Source of the DNA: Tanypteryx hageni
Lineage: Eukaryota; Arthropoda; Insecta; Odonata; Petaluridae
Reading direction: 5' to 3'
Assembly: GCA_028673005.1 (NCBI GenBank)
Contig: CM054114.1
Coordinates: 122,913,307-122,977,306, forward strand
DNA: 64,000 nt
Shown: positions 33,620-46,940 of the stretch, piece by piece
Layout of the letters: each line of letters begins with the position of its first letter
How positions within the stretch are numbered: position 1 is the first letter of the stretch
Notes under the pieces: generated by a model
What the model was told of the DNA's origin: nothing
The model's input: the letters and a program-made list of their open reading frames with translations, nothing else
Databases searched by the model: none
Position numbers and translations under genes: made by a program

Positions 33620-36093
33620 CCCCTCACCAACCGCCGGGAGTTACGTTCCTGACTTAACCCGCGGTTGAAAAAACCGCTGTTGGCTTCTGGGAAGTTGGCG
33701 GTAAGGGGGAGTGAGCCATTAGAGATATATCTAGTCTCATAATGTACACTTCAAGGTTAATAAAATAAGCATGCTATACTTATAAAACACGATTTTAAAT
33801 ATAAAAATACAAAAAATACGTTCAAAATACAAAGAAATTCTGTACATTAACAACACATAATGGCAGAGCAGCCCCTGCTGATGCCGCCCGCCTCGCATTA
33901 CGCTTCAAAGAGCGCTGATAAACTCTTCCCTAAGATGCCTCGAACATCCACATCTCGACTAGCTCGCAGTCATATCGTCTCCCCTTCTAGTAAAGAAAAG
34001 TTAGTACGTAGCTTCTTCAATAATAAAAGTATTAATATAAATAATATTAGCCAACTAGTCACGGCCGCGAGGAGAACTGCAGTTACTCAAGTCAGGATAG
34101 CCTAGTGGCAAACCCAGGGACGATTTTAAACCGAGGATACTCAAAACCGCGGTTAGAGAGCGACTGCTGCACTAGGGAGCTGATTAGCCGGTTCCTCCGC
34201 GGGAGAGCGCCACCGTCGCCGGACGATCGCGATTTCTCGTCAAACGAGATAATAAGGCGAATCAAGGTCCTGGACAAGGACACTCCTCCAAAAACATTTT
34301 CGCCCGGGTAATTTGGAACTCGCCTACGACCCAGAGGAAGAGAGAGAGAAGGCGAGATGAGTGAACATTTCAGAATGCGAAAATAAAAATTATGAGACGG
34401 AATTGAAGGAAGTCCCGCCAGGTGTCGCGGCGAGGAGATGACGCTTCGCCTGTTTCTTTTTATTTTTTTCGTAGCCGCCAGGAAAAATTCCCGAACACTC
34501 GAAAGAAGAAAGCTATTGCGCAACTTCTTCCAGTTAGGACGATGTGGATGAGCAAAAATTTATACTTACACTTAGCCGGTCGCGAAAATAACACCGGAAA
34601 TAGATTTTTGCTCATTTTTTCAGGCCAATGGAATTTGCTACGCACGGCGCGACCGAGAGAAATGTCTCTTAGAAAGGTGCGACCTTTTAACGCTCATAAG
34701 AGACTTTGAAAATGAAAGGGAGATTTTGACCGAGGGACAGAGGCATCTCGGGGTCCTTGCAGGGAAAATAAATAATTTTCGGACCCAGAAAAGAAAGTAA
34801 AACTAATTCCATGGAAAGAAGTGTGTTGGTGCGTAAAGAAGAATCTTTATGGCACAAATTTCGAATTGATAGATACAATTTTCTCTGTTAGAACGATTAA
34901 TTCGATAACACGCATATTTTTGTCTTCCCATCAAGCAGAGAATAAGGATGGGCAAATGGGGCGATCACGAGGGGCCTCCCAGGTAAGCGGGTTCGAAAAT
35001 TTGCAAAAAAAATTATGGGCGAAGTTTTAGCGAGGAAATGGTTCAAATTAATAGTAATTAGGAACACTGCACTCAGATACTTTCATTGCAGCTTCAAGGA
35101 TAGAAATTTTAATCATAAATGTCCGAATCGTTTATAGTCGAAGAGGCTCCAAATGACTTGCCGAGGGCCCCAAGAACTATAAGGCCCCCACTGCACCAAG
35201 TTTGAGCAAACATCCTACACTTTTTGTACTCGCATGAATAAACACACATATACACACATAGACATATGTACACACGTATACATACACATATACATGGAGA
35301 CATTCATAGAGACGTACATGGGTCCATATGTACGCGTACGTATGAACACGCACGTACGTGCATACATAAAAGTGAAAGGAGTGGCCTTACCGGAGAAAGC
35401 GGACGAAAAAGGAAAGAGAAACGACCCGACAAAAAGCCAAGGAATTAAGCAGTATTTGTAGTGATTTTTGATCGGAGCTCACGGCACATACTACAAATTT
35501 GCCTGCCCCGGCTAATTAAAAATTCGATGTACGCTCAAAATCCCTCGAGTTGCGCGTCATCGGTTTAGCACGGTTTACTTTTTAGAAAAAGACCTCGAAT
35601 TGCACGGCTATCGATTTCACTTTAGCACGACTTCGGAACGGCCTCCAAGCATTAAACAAATCAAAAAATGTTTCATTTCGACCTAGAGGTTTAAAAAAAG
35701 GATAAAGGAAGCAACTGAACAGTTGCATGCTGTGCTCATGACTCGCTGAAAGTTAACCTCATGTATTCCTATGGGTATCCCTTTCCCACTTCGAACGTTT
35801 TCACTCTACACAGCATTTTCCAATAACGCGTATGCCGTGCCAACAGAGTGATGAGTACAGAGCCAGGAGAGGGGCTAGGCGAGCGAGGTATCCGTCTAGG
35901 GCGCAGCGCACTTTGGGGCACGACGAATGACAATTTGAAATTTTAAATGGAACGTTTTATAATATAAAATATATTTCATATATTTTATTTTACCTCTGCA
36001 TTGTAAATAAACTTGTTCCGAGAGAAAAAATTGTGTACTGTATACTTTAATACTTGCCTAGGCCGCAAAAATGTCTTGTCCCGGCTATAGATG
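33620..36093. other. unassigned DNA
   Basis: No gene recognised. 34096-34140 has an A-box-like 'tagcctagtgg' that could be a SINE head, but no B box was found. 35235-35345 is a degenerate (CACATA)n microsatellite. 33616-33715 ('accaaccgccgggagttacg', 'cccgcggttgaaaaaaccgc') looks like a decayed MITE. Confidence 0.4.
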
Positions 36094-36101
36094 GGTATAT
36101 A

Positions 36102-36332
36102 CCGGGGGCGGATCCGGAAACTTCCCCTCTTGATTCCGCCTCTGCCGAAGACCAAACATTTTGAAGATCCCTACCCCCACCATAATCTTTCTTTTCCTTG
36201 CCATACAGACTTAATCTTCGGTGTAAAAACGTTGCGCGGAATGAATTGAAGAATGCACCCAGTGGAGGTCAATGAGGACGTCCAAGGGGAGGGCGATCTC
36301 CCCCATCGCACTCCACTTGGATCCGCCACTGG
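36102..36332. mobile_element. MITE with 'ggcggatcc' ends
   Basis: The left end CCGGGGGCGGATCC and the right end GGATCCGCCACTGG are imperfect inverted repeats, with GTATATA or GGTATATA on both sides (36094-36101 and 36331-36338; one or two bases could belong to the ends). A 7-8 bp target duplication fits a hAT origin. About 230 bp, non-coding. Confidence 0.65.
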
Positions 36333-36339
36333 TATATAA

Positions 36340-37019
36340 ACGTTCCAATTGGGATACCGAGATAAACCTAATAACATCAAATACGGACAAAAACCCAACT
36401 TGGTATTTTTCTCTAGCAAACTTGCTATTCGTTTATGCAAATTTTTAACCGTTTAAATAATTATATTGCCTATTCATTAAAATAATTGCATAGGAGTGTT
36501 TTTGTTCTCAGATTGAAAAAATGTCGAATCACCAAGAAACTCGGTGAAAAATCAATAGAAATATCTGTACACGGATTATTTGTTATCGACAGTCACTCGT
36601 AGAAATATTGAAGAACCCTATTTTATAAATTTTAAATAAAATAGAGGTTGCCAATTTACCATATTAATTTTATGCAAGGATTATCAACGCTTTCTTCGAA
36701 ATATGGAAAAAACAGTGGGATTTTTGTATGAATCTGATGTTATGGGGTTTTTGTCATGGACCCTTTCGAATTATCGAGGTCCGACTGTGGACGTCACGAC
36801 TACCGTTCGAAACGCTAATTTCGACATGTCAGGCAGGCCCGACCAATGTCCAGTCGATGGACGCTTCGAGAGAAATTTTCGAAAGTAAAGCGCCTAAATT
36901 ATAGCTTTGACAGACTAAAAGTACGCAACCCGCGCGTCATTTATCGAAACTTCTCGAGATACTTTCGTAAAAACGCTGCATAAACTGCAACCGAAAGATG
37001 TTAAAACAGAAGTGGGGAA
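36340..37019. other. unassigned DNA
   Basis: No gene or element recognised. Confidence 0.4.
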
Positions 37020-37390
37020 ACTACGGCCCGCGATGTCATCATGAAAGCGAACCATGAAATTTAATACGGACAATTTCGTATTTGTTGGTTAAGACGAGGA
37101 CCGGAAAACCTTTTTTTTGAAGTTTTAACGATATAATATTATTAATTATCGATTTAAATTGATAGGAACCCTCAGATTTCTCAAGTAATTTCCGATATGG
37201 ACCCTAATGCGGCCTGCCGAAGCATTTTCATCAGTTAATGAGGCCCGCCTAAGCAGCCGCAACCTGCTGATGCAGCCATTCACGCCAAACGTTTTCCCAA
37301 CCCAGTGCTGAACTTGCCAAAACCCATGTCTCCGACTTTCTTTCATTGGCGAGAATCGCATTCTTACGACAGAACAACATGGGCCGCCTC
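37020..37390. mobile_element. hAT MITE fragment related to 62698-62999
   Basis: 'actacggcccgcgatgtcat', 'gaaatttaatacggacaatt' and 'cctaatgcggcctgccgaag' follow the same order as in 62698-62999. The ends and the target duplication are not recognisable. Confidence 0.5.
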
Positions 37391-37876
37391 AAATCAGAAA
37401 CGGCGACGCTTTGTCAAACCTCTTGATTGACACAATTCGCAGACCGTTGCGTCGAGACGAATGATTCACGCATTTAGCAAAAGTGGGAGTAGGTCTTCCC
37501 CTCTACGACGGATTATTTTTTATTTCGAGGCCGCGAAAATGGGCGTTCTGAAAACGCGCGAACAAAGACGCGAGAAGAAGCCTTCAACCCGAATCGCCTC
37601 GATATGTGTCGGGATATGACGAAAAGGCTGAAGAAAGCGCGCTTCCGAAATCGACAAGTGGGTCAATAGCTCTCCAAAAATTTTCGGCACAGCCTGTCGG
37701 ATCCGAGACATTCGCTCTCGGCACTTTATCTTGGTCATACAAAAAAGTCGCTATTTGTTATAATACAGGTGCTGAAGAAAAACTAGCGCAAAAAATAGCA
37801 GTTCGGTTGGGCCCTTTCTTTTCCCTTTCTAGAGTCACACTAAGCGCTATCGATACGTTTTTTCACACCTATATAT

Positions 37877-38152
37877 CAGACGTGGCCAAACCGCGGCTCT
37901 TTTATCCTAGTATGCGGCTCTTTTAAAATTCCATGCAGAGGTGTGTCAACGTTTTTCTCTACAGGGCACAATGACGTAGTGTGACTCGAGACGTGTTTGA
38001 GATGCCTAATTGCCATCCATTATATCCAAATTCGGATACAGGTTATGTTTTACTGTCCGCAAATTTATGAGCACAGAAGATGTTATGCGGCTCGCGAACT
38101 TCTGGGAATCATCGTATGCGGCTCCGAGGGTAAGTAGGTTTGGCCACCCCTG
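37877..38152. mobile_element. hAT MITE with perfect 8-bp TSD
   Basis: The left end CAGACGTGGCCAAAC and, read inward from the right, CAGGGGTGGCCAAAC match at 13 of 15 positions. Identical CTATATAT copies flank the 276-bp element (37869-37876 and 38153-38160). 'cgcggctctttta' words occur near both ends. Confidence 0.85.
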
Positions 38153-38160
38153 CTATATAT

Positions 38161-40070
38161 CATGATCCGTTCGTCAACTGTTTTTCATGGCAGTCGAGTT
38201 ATCCGTGCTCCAGCTGCTGTTATATTATTATTAAAAATTTCGTTTGAGTTCTTTTTAATTACTAGAAAATCGTAAACATAACGTGTTTCCACTCATATAA
38301 TAAACCAGGCATTTATCACGCAATGACAATTATAAATGGCTAGATAATCAATACTTGATCAGTAAAATTATTATGAAAAGGTTAGGGACATCTCTACTGC
38401 ACAAGTTTTATTAAACTATAATTTCTGAGGTGCGGTACGTTAGACAAATTTATAGTGTCGCATTAACCCGCTACTTAACTTTCCGCCAGTTTACATTTTA
38501 TTAAAAACAATAGTGACTATTAAGGTTTCTAATAATTACCTCTTAATCCTCAATACATATTATTAAACACGGACAATCCAATTGTAAATATGGCTAGTGA
38601 AATAAAGAATAATAAAAAGAATGGCAGTCAGGGAGACCGCACCTCAAGTTACAATGCCATCATAATTTCACTTTTATAGTTAAAGCTAAAATAAAACAAT
38701 TTCAAACCGTAAAAAAAGTCAATAACCCTTCCATAAATCATTTAGATCGACTCGATCACAAAAAACAATACATAGCGATTTCGTGGCAAAAAATACCCCG
38801 GGGTTTTTCTCTTTTATACCCAACTGCCACACAGTTCCTGGAACTATGTAGGTTGATCTGATAAAAGGTCAAAACGATAGGTTCCTTCTGTAGTTCACGA
38901 GATAGGAAAAGTCTTCCCGATCGCATCTCCCCTTCAGAGCGAGGGGAGCAAGCCGCGACGTTGCCGCTTCTGCACTCCCGCCCCTCCCGTTGCCGCCCTC
39001 CACATGGGAGGTGGCGATGAGGAACGGCAACGTCGAGGTCCTTCTCCGCTCGAGTTACAGCATCGCACGTTTTTTAATATGCCCATCGAACGAAACCATT
39101 AAAAAATAAGGTATAATTATCAAAACAAGGACGTTAACGGGAACGAAGAGATGATTTTTTTTTTAATTCGCCGAAAATGACACTTAATCGAGAAAAAAGA
39201 TACTAACATCTTTTTTACGCTATTTCTAGGGTTACAGCGATTGCGGTGGATAAATAAATGAACAGTTTTCAACTGCGCGAAGGATGGCTTGCTCGCTGAT
39301 TTTAAAAGAGACATATACACGTCCGCAAGGCAACAAATTTAGAAACAGGTCAAAAAAAAAGATTCCGCGAAAAACAATTTCCTGTCTTTGATAACATCGA
39401 AGCGAACGGAAAACAAGCTATAACGAAAACACGCGAAATAAACTACAGAACTGAGAAAACCGTACATTTTTACAAGTTACGCCACGCACCGTTTGCTTTG
39501 ACGCGTTCGGTGAAGCTTTTAAAAAACATTCCATCTTCTAAAATAATAAAGGCACAACACGAACAACCAGTGAAGAATTAAATATACCCAGGCTCCTCCA
39601 TTCCCATTATAACAGCCCTATATAAACCCCCCACCCAAAATCTCGCTCTATACAGCATGCAACTACGTCCGCGTCAAAAAGACGTGCATCTCAACTTTGA
39701 CGCGCGATCATTTGCGCTACGTTTATTGGAAAGAATATACAAAAATACCATAGGAAATCTTACTTTATACTTAATAAGGTTTGATTTTTTGATATTTTTA
39801 GAAAGAAAATGTAATAGTTAATGTAGTAGTATACTAATGTAGTAGTTAATTTTTATTCCATTCACACGAAAGTCGATTATATTCTAGTATTTCCTGAGTG
39901 GAAGGAAGTTGACTTTTTCTGGTTAAGTGGCGATCTCGAAATGTCTGTTATTTTAACCTAAGGAATTAGACTCAACATTGTAGTGAGTGATAAACACACT
40001 TAAGAAGAAAAGAACTATGTCGCTTACCCGCGAATTTATTTGCACGACCGGTTTCGCTAAATAACTAGCA
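38161..40070. other. unassigned DNA
   Basis: No gene recognised. AT-rich with scattered GC patches (38935-39020). Confidence 0.45.
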
Positions 40071-40077
40071 CCATCAG

Positions 40078-40477
40078 GCAATGTTCCCTGTAATGTGGCT
40101 GACTATCTGAGCGGAAATAGAGGAGTCTGCGCGGCCTTTGTAAATTCACAGCATGAACTGAGCGGCCTTTTATGCAAAAACTTTTTAAATTTTTATATGA
40201 AAATAAGATATAAATAAGAAATCTAAGATTTAATTTTTTTAAATAGTGCAAAGGGGTTGTCGCTTTTAGCGGCCTCACTGGTTACCTTGTGTCAACGGAG
40301 ACTGTATATGGCAGTCGTGATAAGGAAATATGTATTAAAAATAGAACAAAATAGGAACTTTAATTTTGGGCGTGACCCCTATGTCACCGTTTTTAGTCTG
40401 TGGTGCGCGGAGTATAGTAATCTGTGCGCGGGTGTTTAGAAATTTGTGCGCGGACGCGCAGCTTAGAGGGAAAATTG
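40078..40477. mobile_element. hAT-like MITE with 'ttccct' ends
   Basis: The left end GCAATGTTCCCT and the right end AGGGAAAATTG(C) are inverted repeats. CCATCAG flanks both sides (40071-40077 and 40478-40484). The inner ends carry 'gagtctgcgcggcc' and 'gcgcggacgcgcagcttag', usual in this MITE type. About 400 bp, no coding capacity. Confidence 0.65.
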
Positions 40478-40484
40478 CCATCAG

Positions 40485-42435
40485 GTGCAAAGAAATTTAT
40501 GTGGAAATTACATAGTTGTACTTTTCTTCTGAAATATGTCTGTGATTGCTTCAAAATGTCATTTCAGAGTCGTTTTTATGAAAAGATCGAAGGCAGCTCG
40601 GGGTGCACCGTGTAGGTGCGGCTGCGCAGGCCCGAGACACGTCCTAGTGTGACAGCAGAGGGGCGTTACTTGGGTACTAATATTGCATTTGATACGGTGC
40701 GGCAAACAAGGCGACCTGTTCGCCAGAAATGCGGCAAGCCTCGAAATCCCGTTGGACATGGCCGGTTTAAGAGGGATGGATGACGAGAGGATGCGTAAAA
40801 CTCGTATCACGGAGCGTTCGGCTGGAAATACCAAGGCGTCGACAAATTTGGTAGAAAAAAATGATATGTCCGAAAGTATAACGTTTTAACCCAACGATTT
40901 ATTCTTTCGGCTATATCTTTCGTGACATGCACAGCGAAATTCCAGAACGTGTCTCGGTAGGAAAAGGGTATCGGGTGATACCACAATACTTAAAACCCCT
41001 TATAAAAAGGTATTCAGGCTCTAATGAACGAAAATTCCGACCAAGAAACTTGATCGTACCCGCACGCTCCTAGTCCTTGCTACGTCGTTGGTTAGGTCCT
41101 GGGGGGGGGTCTCAACTACGGCACACAACTAATTTAATATTTTTCTGCGAACAAGGTCTACAGCTGGGTGAATTTTAATCTAAATCCTTTCAGCGACTGT
41201 CGAGAAAAGCGACAATTAGTGAAAATTGACATGAAGTCATCAACCTACACTACTGCGCGATGTATTTCATTTCAACTTAGCTTCCAATACGGTTCATACC
41301 CTAGTTAAAAACGCTATTTATTCAGATTTTGAGGGACCGTTTAGCCCCTATATATGTAAGAGACGGCAGTCGACAAACAGAGGGAATTGCAAATATGTAC
41401 AACTTTTTCGGAGACACGGATACTTAAAACGCTCATATTCGTCAAATTCTCCGCGATCTCAAAACTTTTTTTATGCACTTCGTATTAACGAAAGAAAGTC
41501 TTAGAAGCAAAATCTGCGCGAAAAGACCTCTCTCGAAAACGAAGATTCCGCGATGGAAACAAGCGGAAATCAAAATTTCACCTCTGACACGACTTCGTAG
41601 CGCGACTTGTTGACGCTTCGCGAAATCGCTCGCTTACACCGCACACGATTTCTGTCGAGCACGCGCCCCATACAAGGCTCCTATTAAACGCGAGACTCCC
41701 TATTGGTCATCTGAACGAGGAAAAAGGCATCAAGTTGCTCTCCTAAACGTCCTATCCGAGTTTCCCTGCAAAGCCCTCACGAACCATTTGCAAATCGACG
41801 CCCACTCTTCCCCTCCCCGGCCATCTCTTCGAGGTCTGCTGCCCACGCAACAGATTAGCCACTTAAGTTCGACTCCCTCGGGGGACTTGACAAATCCAGA
41901 CTTAAAACTCGCAATGCTCGGGGCAGAATGCATAATTTCCAAACCTGTATAATAGTTCGCGTGAAAACTAACGACATTCGGCTCAACTACGTGATAAATA
42001 TCCTTATTAATAATAAAATTACTGACGAATTTCATCGATTTATTTTTCTGGAAATTATTTATTTTTTAGGGGGTACGTAAGAATCAGTAACTTCTACAAT
42101 TGGTCGAGTTTAAGGATTTCAGCAGGGAAAGACGGTGGACTTCTTTCTTTAAATCTAGACGTTTGCTGCATTTCTTCTTTAAGAATTGATTCTTCAAAAC
42201 CGGGACGCTTCAACTTTACACACGGCCCCCTCTGTGATTAGGAACGGTTAACTTTAACAACTTCGTTAAATTAGTCATTCACAAAGGGCGATGGATATAA
42301 CCACTATGTTTAAAAAAAATTGAATAAACAAATAGTTATATTTAGTGGTTATTAAATGACCTTCCATAATGAATTCCATTAACGGCTCGTAAATTTAATT
42401 CGCTTTGGCCTTTTAATGATTCCGATACGAGAAGG
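40485..42435. other. unassigned DNA
   Basis: No gene recognised in this 1.95-kb stretch. A G run lies at 41100-41108. Confidence 0.45.
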
Positions 42436-42437
42436 AA

Positions 42438-42780
42438 TCAACTGTAGACGACTTACCACTGACGACGACCACTGCGCAATCTACATCTGCCAGTGGCTCA
42501 TTCAAAACAGTTTCTGGTCCGCAGTAGTTAAGTTACTTGTACTCATCTATTTAACATTCTGTACGCGGGCATTATCCTTAAAAAGTTTGGCGCCCCTTCC
42601 CTTGACACGCAATCAACGACAGGGGACTTGCCACTGATGACGACTACTTCACAATAAACATGTGCACGTTGTTCGCCCAAAACCGTCTCAGGTCTACGGT
42701 AGTTACCTGCACTCATCTATCTGGCATTCTTTCCGCGGGCCTTTTTACTTCAAGTTTGGCTCCTTCCTGCGTTAGAAGAT
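42438..42780. repeat. diverged tandem duplication, period about 176 bp
   Basis: Two consecutive units share the word order 'gacttaccactgacgacgac', 'ccgcagtagttaagttactt', 'actcatctatttaacattct' and 'gcgggcattatccttaaaaa' (first), against 'gacttgccactgatgacgac', 'ctacggtagttacctgcact', 'catctatctggcattctttc' and 'gcgggcctttttacttcaag' (second). No coding motif. Confidence 0.7.
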
Positions 42781-43257
42781 TGAGGAGAAAAATACAACCA
42801 GCCAAAGAGAGATTGAGTGAACAAATTCTCAACAGCATAGTAACTTAGTAGCGAAGGCAAGCTGCATGAGCAAGTAAGGCGCACCGGGAAGGAGAGAATG
42901 GGGGAGGCGGCAACGGCAGTCACGCAGTGGCCTCCGATGTAAGCAAGACCTACTGACCTAATAAACCACAAGAAAGTAGCCGGGCAGCGGACATTCTCGC
43001 ACTTTTTTACAGCGCCTGTGTGTATTCATGTGTGCACACACACACACACACACATTCACCGACATATACGTAGTCGAACCTCGATAACTCGAAGACAGAG
43101 GAACTTCCGACTTGTCGAAACTTCGGGTAAAACAATTTCCTTATGACATACATATTAGTACCAAAGAAAGGGACGTAACGAGCCTCTCAACTGTAGGGAC
43201 CAAAAATATTTGGAGGGTCACAGCATAATTTAAAAAATCTGATGTGGCCAACACATG

Positions 43258-43710
43258 ACTTTCTCCATATGTACTTGGTAATTGGAGGCGCTGGAATCGC
43301 TTTCAATATTGAACTGAAATATCTCAACAATTGGCTCTACAAAAAATTATTAAATACAAAAGTTGTAGAGAATAAAATTATCTATAACTTAGGTTATTAA
43401 ATACGATTACGTTAATGAAGAATTACAGGAGATATTTAACACAAACAAAAAAATAACAAGAATAAACATCCACTTTCGGGCAACCGATTTTAGCTAAAAT
43501 CTAATTCTAATACAAATGCTAAATATGAACTTTTATGCTGATCGAATTCTTGAGTTAGAGCGCCCACAAAATTCCGGCCACAGACACAAAGACATCGAGA
43601 AAATAGTCAAAACGTATTCAGAGGACCTTAAGATATATTTCCATTGAAATCTCGAAATCGATTTTTTCATGAAAACAATACTTTCTCCATACTTCGTATA
43701 CGAAGAAAGT
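43258..43710 (-). mobile_element. foldback-type repeat, copy 3 (inverted)
   Basis: Reverse-orientation, shortened (453 bp) copy of the repeat at 53723-54409. It begins 'actttctccatat', ends 'gaagaaagt', and shares 'cgagaaaatagtcaaaacgt' and 'tttccattgaaatctcgaaa' in reverse complement, with 'tctgatgtggcca' just outside the left end. Confidence 0.6.
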
Positions 43711-43789
43711 AATAATAAAATAAAAATAATAACATGAAAACAAATATTTAGCAAATGTTTGGCATACAAATGAGAGGTAATTATTTATT

Positions 43790-45850
43790 AAGAGCAAAAA
43801 TATAAAATACTTGAAGTCATTTTGTAGAAATAGAGTATTCAGCAGGGAGATAATGTGTGGGGCAGAGTACCTTCAGGTCCTCACCTAGCCACGTCCCTGA
43901 ACAACGGAAAAAATAATTAAAAATAAAATGTTTAGAGATTTATTATATTTTGCACTTAAAAGTAAAGAATAAATTTAATTTATTAAGCTTGATTAAAATT
44001 AAAAAATAAATTTAATTTATTAGGCTTGATTTAAAACTTTTGTAAAAGTTGTATGGCTTTGTAAAAGTGTAAGAAGGTTAGATCCGGTATTAATGTTTAC
44101 AAAAGTTTTAAATAAATTGTAATAAATCAAAATTTATTTTTTGCTTTTTAGTGCAAAATTTAAAAGTTATCTTCAAAAAATTTTATTTTAAATTATTTTA
44201 TTTTTTAGTCTCAGCACGTAATCTCTGGTGGAAATTAATATTGTCGCGCATTTTCATCGGAGATTTCATAGTGCCACTAGATGGCGGCCGGAGAAAGCGA
44301 CGCTGAAGGATACGAAAAATTGTATAAATTTCGGTTTATTTCATTGTATACCTCGACAAAGTGAACAGTTACGTAAAACATTTGAATTTTAAAACCACCC
44401 AGCCTTTGTTCCATAAGGATCTCTTACTGGTTCCGAGTAAACAATGATTTTATGAGGTCATCCACAAACCGACATATAAACTACATATCTTAATGTAAAA
44501 GTTATTAAAAAACGGTAAAACTCGAGTTATCGAAATTCTACCCCACACACATCCCTGCGCATAGATATCTAATACATCTACATATTTTTTTTAATACCTC
44601 CATTTTTTTAACCCAAAAAATTCCTCGGGAGAAATCCTGGAACCGTTCACACCCACGGATGCGCTACAAATCCGGTCCGCAGGAACAAACAAGCGAGTCG
44701 CGATCGAGGAATTTCCTTTAAAAAAAACACCACCTCAACGCTGTTTTCGAAAGTGAAAATCGAGCAGGAGACCCAATTAGTAATGGGTTTCCTCATTTCT
44801 TCGGAGTCCTTTTCGAGAGATGTATCAGCGGTGACGGTGGTAAAATGGTAGCGGGAAGGAAGGAAATGGGGACACCGGCCGATGTATTTTCGGACCCCGT
44901 CGTCTCGTGGGATTCGATTCGAAAAACGTTCGAGCGTCCCCGTAAAAAAATCTCTCGAGAATCTGGATGATAGGAACTGTTGTTATTAACCAGGTTACGG
45001 GTTAAAAAGAGGCGGGTGGGCAGCGACAGAACGGGGTCGGTGATTATGGCGACGACCGTCGAGGATGAAAAAAAAGGATCGGGTGATATGGGTGCTCGAG
45101 ATCGATTTTAAGGGGCGCGGATACTTTGAGCGACCGGAGTGCCACGTGCAGCGAGCGTCCTACAAGGTACGCCACCGACAAAGTTCGCAAAACATATTTC
45201 AAATTATTTTAATGATATAGTAGCCGTGGTCAAAACTCCTTCAGAGAAGGGAGCGAAGTTGACAAACCGCAAACAAGAAAGGACTGAGGCAGAGACAATG
45301 GATGTGCACGACGTGGCAACATTGCTGTTCGATGATTGGTTGGTCATTTCCGCCAATTCCCCACGCTAATTTTTCTTGGTCGTCACAGCTCAAGCTAGAC
45401 CTCGCTAACTACATATATTGAAAAAGTAATAATATTGGAGCAGTGAGAGTGGCGAAGGCACAACTTTTCGTTTAAAAAGACATTTAGTAAGCATTTCTTC
45501 AACGCTGCTCTCCACAGCCAGATTTGAATCGTTGGATAATTTCATAAGTATGATGTTTAAAAAAAACATTCCACCTACAGTAGAACTATTGAAGGCAGAA
45601 AACTCAGCTGTTGAAGAGAGCAACACTGAAGAAACACTAGTTCTAGTTATGAAAAATTCCAGTAGGTTGGGTAGTTTAGTCGAAGTGTTTTTGGTTACTC
45701 CTCACGTTCACTGTGTTCCTCCCTCGGGCTGGGAAGCGTTCATCTTAATATATACCAGTGGAGTCGAGCCCTCGATGATTTTTATTATAAATTAACGTAA
45801 TTATTAAAGTGTAGCATTTCTCATTCTTACTTGTTTCCACATTTACCAAG
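43790..45850. other. unassigned DNA
   Basis: No gene recognised. 43970-44060 contains two copies of 'aataaatttaatttattag/a' about 50 bp apart. Two open frames (45139-45369 and 45532-45795) have no recognised motif. Confidence 0.4.
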
Positions 45851-45854
45851 GCAC

Positions 45855-45995
45855 ATCGGTAAAAGTGCACACTTACCGGGAAATGTACGGATAATACGTA
45901 TTTGTGGAAACTTAAACTTACATTTACCGAACTTGGTGGTAAATGTGCACATTTACCGGTAAATGTACACATTTCCCGATTACGTACCTTTACCG
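45855..45995. repeat. overlapping palindromes of TTTACCGGTAAATGTGCACA type
   Basis: The block is built from a 20-bp self-complementary word. GGTAAATGTGCACATTTACC at 45938-45957 is a perfect palindrome, and CATTTACCGGTAAATG at 45950-45965 overlaps it and is also perfect. Flanking variants ('ggtaaaagtgcacacttacc', 'ggtaaatgtacacatttccc') continue the pattern with mutations. Confidence 0.75.
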
Positions 45996-46224
45996 TAACA
46001 TATATAAAGCTACTCTCCCCAGTCTTTACCCTGAAGATGATGTTTAACACGCCGAAACTATGGTCGGTATAAAAGTATTTTAAGTGGAAATATGCAACTT
46101 TCCTTATTTTCTCCCGATAGCTTAATCCTTTTCTTCTATCTATCCCTTTCAAACTTTCCTTCAATCACATCATTCCCTCATTAAATGTCCCATCAAGTTA
46201 GCCTTTCTCTCTCTTAGCAAGTGC

Positions 46225-46310
46225 AGTCAGATGATCTGCATTGGCAACTAATTTGTAGAGATTCCTCCAGGCAAGTGGAAGACTGTGGTTCGATTCCCGG
46301 TCACGACCAA
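46225..46310 (+). repeat. tRNA-like repeat copy
   Basis: 'ccaggcaagtggaagact' and the B box 'ggttcgattcccggtcacga' are shared with the tRNA-like modules at 2137-2599. The 5' half is diverged. Confidence 0.6.
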
Positions 46311-46319
46311 AATTTTTCT

Positions 46320-46932
46320 CCATCCTCTCTTGGATTCTACAATCGGCTTTATACTTCCATGGTCATACACTCAAAAATATTTTACATCATGCAAAGCAAG
46401 AATTTTAATAGCTAGTCTCGACAGACGAAGGGGTAAAATAAACCCGTTTTTTAGAACCAGAACATAAGACTGGCAACGTTTTTAGGGCTTTTTTGCTTTT
46501 CTTTCGAACAATCGAGAGAAACTCTCAGCGAGGCAGTACATTGCTTGAAGCGTCCAGGTCCCAACGGTTCCTTCCTCCGCCAAAAAAACGTCCGAGATGG
46601 TGTGCCAAAAAAAGACATCAACTGTAACGGGACGTCACAAACGCGCAGTGTCGTAAGGGAGACCCACGGACGTAAAACGAGCCCCGTTCGCAAGGGAGTT
46701 TTGCGCAGATTCGGTGAGAAAGTTTTTAAGGAGAGACGCCCTACTTTGCTGTCGGGACTTACCTCCTGAGAGAGAGAGAAAGAGGAAATCCAGCTACAGA
46801 CTAAGAGTTTTACTTTTGAAGAAAGGAATCCAAAAGAGAGAGTGGTCACAAGATTATGTTGCCGGGCAATACGGCAAAATTACGACCGTGATCTTCGTCT
46901 CAAGATACGATCATTCGAGAGGGAGTCCAAAA
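46320..46932. other. unassigned DNA
   Basis: Overlapping open frames on both strands (46451-46849) have no recognised motif. Confidence 0.4.
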
Positions 46933-46940
46933 TTCTAGGA

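Noticed and set aside
43072..44540. A 1.5-kb pogo-type element between 'gtcgaacctcgataactcga' and 'actcgagttatcgaaattc'
   Set aside because: The left end looks right, but the right sequence is not terminal and no TA-flanked inverted end or transposase was found; may be two unrelated fragments.
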